The position numbers and the translations under genes are program-made. Positions 61,571-64,000 of a DNA stretch of 64,000 bases are shown one piece after another. The notes beneath the pieces were generated by a model, which was not told where the DNA came from, did not search any database, and saw nothing but the letters and a program-made list of their open reading frames with translations. The stretch's first letter is position 1; every line of letters begins with the position of its first letter. The DNA is from Meinhardsimonia xiamenensis (GTDB taxonomy: Bacteria; Pseudomonadota; Alphaproteobacteria; Rhodobacterales; Rhodobacteraceae): contig NZ_FNFV01000003.1 in the NCBI RefSeq assembly GCF_900102905.1, positions 62,001 to 126,000 of the forward strand. The letters are read 5' to 3'.

Positions 61571-63991
61571 ATGAGCATGCTGCCGGAGCCATTTTCCGGC
61601 TGGCTGGCGCGGCGCGGCTGGGAGCTGCATCCGCATCAGCGCCAGATGCTGGCGCGCGCGCAAGACAAGGCGTTGCTTCTCGTCGCGCCGACCGGCGGCG
61701 GCAAGACGCTGGCGGGGTTTCTGCCAAGCCTCCTCGAGCTTGCCGCGGGCGCGCGTGACGGGCTTCATACGCTCTATGTCTCGCCGCTCAAGGCGCTTGC
61801 CGCCGATATCCGGCGCAACCTGTCTGTCCCGGTTGCCGAAATGGGCCTTGCGGTGCGGATCGAGGACCGCACCGGCGACACGTCCGCCGGACGCAAGCGC
61901 GCACAACGGGTGGACCCGCCGCACATTCTTCTGACCACGCCCGAGAGTCTTGCGCTGCTGCTGAGCTATCCGGAGGCGCCGCAGCTTTTCGGGACGCTGT
62001 CGCGGGTGATCGTGGACGAGGCGCATGCGCTCGCCGAATCGAAACGCGGTGACCAGCTCGTGCTCGCTCTCGCCCGGCTCGAGCGTCTCGCCCCGGGGCT
62101 GCGGCGCGTGGCGCTATCGGCGACGGTGGAAGACCCGCGGGCGCTGGCACAATGGCTGGCCCCCGAGGGCCTTCCCTGCGCCGTCCTCCAGGCCGACCCC
62201 GGCCCCGCGCCCGACATCGCCATGCTGGAGACTGCCTTGCCCCCGCCCTGGGCCGGGGGCGGCGGGCGGCATGCGATCCCCGAGATCCTCGACGCGATCC
62301 GCCGTCATCGCACGACGCTGATCTTCCACAACACCCGCGCGCAGGCGGAGATCTTCTTTCACCATCTGTGGCTGGCGAATGACGATGACCTGCCGATCGC
62401 CATCCACCACGGATCGATGGCGCGCGAGGCGCGGGCCCGCGTGGAGGCGGCGATGGTGGAAGGCAAGCTGCGCGCCGTCGTGTGCACCGGCACGCTCGAT
62501 CTCGGCATCGACTGGGGCGATGTCGATCTCGTCGTGCAGGTGGGCGCGCCGAAGAACGTCAAGCGGCTGGTGCAGCGGATCGGCCGCGCCAACCATCGCT
62601 ACAACGCGCCCTCGAAGGCGCTTCTGGTGCCGGCGAACCGCTTCGAGGTGGTCGAATGCGTGGCCGCGCTCGAGGCGGTGCGGGCCCGCGCGCTTGACGG
62701 GGCGCCGCGGGGCAATGGCCCGCGCGACGTGCTCTGCCAGCACATCCTCATCACCGCCGCGGCGGGTCCGTTCGATGCCGACGCCCTCTACGAGGAGGTG
62801 CGCGGCGCCGGCGGCTACCGCGATCTTTCGCGCGCCGATTTCGACGCATGTCTCGATTTCGTCGCCACGGGTGGCTATGCGCTGCGTGCCTATGACCGCT
62901 GGCAGCGCCTGAAGCGCCGGCCTGACGGGCTGTGGGAGCTGCGCGACCCGCGCACCGCCGCACGCATCCGCATGAACATCGGCACCATACAGGACAGCGA
63001 CATGGTCAAGGTGCGCCTGCGCGGGCGCGGCCGGCCGCTTGGCGAGGTGGAGGAGGCCTTTGCAGCCACGCTGACACCGGGGGACACCTTTCTGATCGGC
63101 GGGCGCGTGGTGCGCCACGAGGCGATGCGCGAGATGACGGTGGAGGTGAGCCCCACCGCGGCGCAGCGGCCGAAGGTGGCGGTCTATTCCGGCACCAAAT
63201 TCGCAACCTCCACCCAGCTCATGGACCGCATCCTTGCCCTCCTGGCCCGTGAGAGCTGGCCGGAGCTGCCCTGCCACACCGCCGAGTGGCTGGCGCTGCA
63301 GCGGCAGGTCTCCCGCATGCCGGCGCGCGGGGAGATCCTTGTCGAGACCTTTGCCCACGACGGCCGGCCGCATGCCTGCGTCTGGGGCTTTGCCGGGCGC
63401 AGCGCGATGCAGACGCTGGGGCTTCTCCTCACCCGACGGATGGAGACGGCGGGGCTCGGCCCGCTCGGCTTCGTGGCAAGCGACTACGCGGTGATGATCT
63501 GGTCGGTCGATCCGGTCACCGAGCCGGCGCCGCTCTTTGATGCCAGCGGGCTGAGGGCCGAGTTCGAGGACTGGCTGCAGGGCAATGCGGTGATGAAACG
63601 CACCTTCCGCTGCGCTGCCATCATCGCCGGGCTGATCGAGCGCAACGCCCCTTCGGGGCGCCGCAGCGCACGGCAGGCTGCCTTCTCCTCGGACATCATC
63701 TATGACACGCTGCGCCGCTTCGATCCCGACCATGTGCTGATGCGGATCACCCGGGAGGAGGCAATGAAGGGCCTCGTCGATTTCGTGCGGATCGAGGAGA
63801 TGCTCATGCGCACCGGCGGGCGCATCGTGCATGTGGCCTGCGAGCGCGTGCCGCCGCTTGCCGCGCCGCTCCTGCTCGAGGCCGGCCGCGTGCCGATCGA
63901 TGGGGCGGGCGCCGAGCGGCTGCTCGCCGCCGAGGCCGAGAGGCTCATGCAGGCCGCCGGCCTTGCCGACGTCGGGGCGGGATCTTCATGA
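61571..63991 (+). CDS. Ligase-associated DNA damage response DEXH-box helicase (Lhr-like)
   Basis: This 806-residue superfamily 2 helicase is close to the Lhr core. It carries Walker A APTGGGKTLAGF, DEAH as VDEAH in IVDEAHALAESKRG, SAT as LSATVEDP, a second RecA domain with QRIGRANHRYN, and a long C-terminal winged-helix and DUF region. The ligase-associated type acts with an exonuclease, an ATP-dependent ligase and the phosphoesterase PdeM in a DNA-damage response. The ATG at 61571 (MSMLPEPF) is preceded by AGAAGAGGGG; a second ATG at 61577 is equally good. The stop overlaps the start of the next gene as ATGA. Confidence 0.92.
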   Translation: MSMLPEPFSGWLARRGWELHPHQRQMLARAQDKALLLVAPTGGGKTLAGFLPSLLELAAGARDGLHTLYVSPLKALAADIRRNLSVPVAEMGLAVRIEDRTGDTSAGRKRAQRVDPPHILLTTPESLALLLSYPEAPQLFGTLSRVIVDEAHALAESKRGDQLVLALARLERLAPGLRRVALSATVEDPRALAQWLAPEGLPCAVLQADPGPAPDIAMLETALPPPWAGGGGRHAIPEILDAIRRHRTTLIFHNTRAQAEIFFHHLWLANDDDLPIAIHHGSMAREARARVEAAMVEGKLRAVVCTGTLDLGIDWGDVDLVVQVGAPKNVKRLVQRIGRANHRYNAPSKALLVPANRFEVVECVAALEAVRARALDGAPRGNGPRDVLCQHILITAAAGPFDADALYEEVRGAGGYRDLSRADFDACLDFVATGGYALRAYDRWQRLKRRPDGLWELRDPRTAARIRMNIGTIQDSDMVKVRLRGRGRPLGEVEEAFAATLTPGDTFLIGGRVVRHEAMREMTVEVSPTAAQRPKVAVYSGTKFATSTQLMDRILALLARESWPELPCHTAEWLALQRQVSRMPARGEILVETFAHDGRPHACVWGFAGRSAMQTLGLLLTRRMETAGLGPLGFVASDYAVMIWSVDPVTEPAPLFDASGLRAEFEDWLQGNAVMKRTFRCAAIIAGLIERNAPSGRRSARQAAFSSDIIYDTLRRFDPDHVLMRITREEAMKGLVDFVRIEEMLMRTGGRIVHVACERVPPLAAPLLLEAGRVPIDGAGAERLLAAEAERLMQAAGLADVGAGSS

Positions 63992-64000
63992 GCGGCCACG
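63988..64000 (+). CDS. Start of a downstream gene, probably pdeM (cut by window edge)
   Basis: Only four codons (ATG AGC GGC CAC, then one base) are visible. The start overlaps the helicase stop as ATGA, which usually marks a coupled gene. In ligase-associated clusters the helicase is typically followed by the phosphoesterase PdeM, so that is my guess; the visible sequence alone does not show it. Confidence 0.3.

Overview
This is a GC-rich, gene-dense stretch of chromosome from an alphaproteobacterium, most likely a member of the Rhodobacteraceae/Paracoccaceae (Rhodobacterales). The main clues are a SAM/SAH-type riboswitch in front of metK (a class known chiefly from this order), a CycM-type membrane-anchored cytochrome c, a TTGA-N6-TCAA FnrL-type box in front of ubiTUV, a GTTC-N7-GTTC alphaproteobacterial LexA box in front of a UvrD-like helicase, and a short GCCTCCGGCGGGGGTATTT repeat. 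I see no insertion sequence, prophage, CRISPR array or other obvious foreign island. Nearly everything is core genome.

Layout. 1-3.1 kb: a truncated glycosyltransferase-like gene, divergent miaB, then an OmpA-domain protein and a small lipoprotein that share a cysteine-containing module. 3.3-9.5 kb: phoH-ybeY-corC-lnt, the riboswitch and metK, then trmB. 9.6-12.7 kb: aroA, cmk and an aldo/keto reductase. 12.9-16.7 kb (minus strand): alpha/beta hydrolase, recR, ybaB, dnaX and the 4.5S (SRP) RNA. 16.7-21.8 kb: a cpdB-like phosphoesterase divergent from nudC, an SRPBCC protein, pheA, and a cytochrome c. 22-28 kb: a yejABEF peptide transporter operon. 27.9-31.4 kb: hom, a helical lipoprotein, a TetR regulator and a small membrane protein. 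31.4-34.2 kb (minus strand): a three-gene TadE/TadE/TadG-type operon. 34.7-39.1 kb: dnaG, rpoD and hlyU. 39.2-41.6 kb: ubiTUV for oxygen-independent ubiquinone synthesis. 41.8-46.4 kb: patatin, YjbQ, an M20 amidohydrolase, nrdR and ribD. 46.4-52.2 kb: a UvrD/PcrA-like helicase, a GAF-GGDEF diguanylate cyclase and an FMN-dependent alpha-hydroxy-acid dehydrogenase. 52.3-56.5 kb: pyruvate carboxylase and TerC. 56.5-58 kb: a receiver-like protein, tRNA-Gly and a DUF1127 protein. 58.2-64 kb: ruvC-ruvA-htpX-ruvB and a ligase-associated DEXH helicase, with the first codons of the next gene (probably pdeM) at the edge.

How it fits together. Many genes overlap by ATGA or GTGA junctions, so translational coupling is common. 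Several regulatory inputs can be read directly: SAM/SAH sensing (metK), anaerobiosis (ubiTUV), DNA damage (UvrD-like helicase, perhaps ruvC), possible CcrM-methylation input at rpoD, and TetR autoregulation. No wholly new system stands out. The best leads are the shared OmpA/lipoprotein module, a UbiU that appears to lack one of its four Fe-S cysteines, the GANTC cluster at rpoD, and the repeat lying ahead of two unrelated genes.
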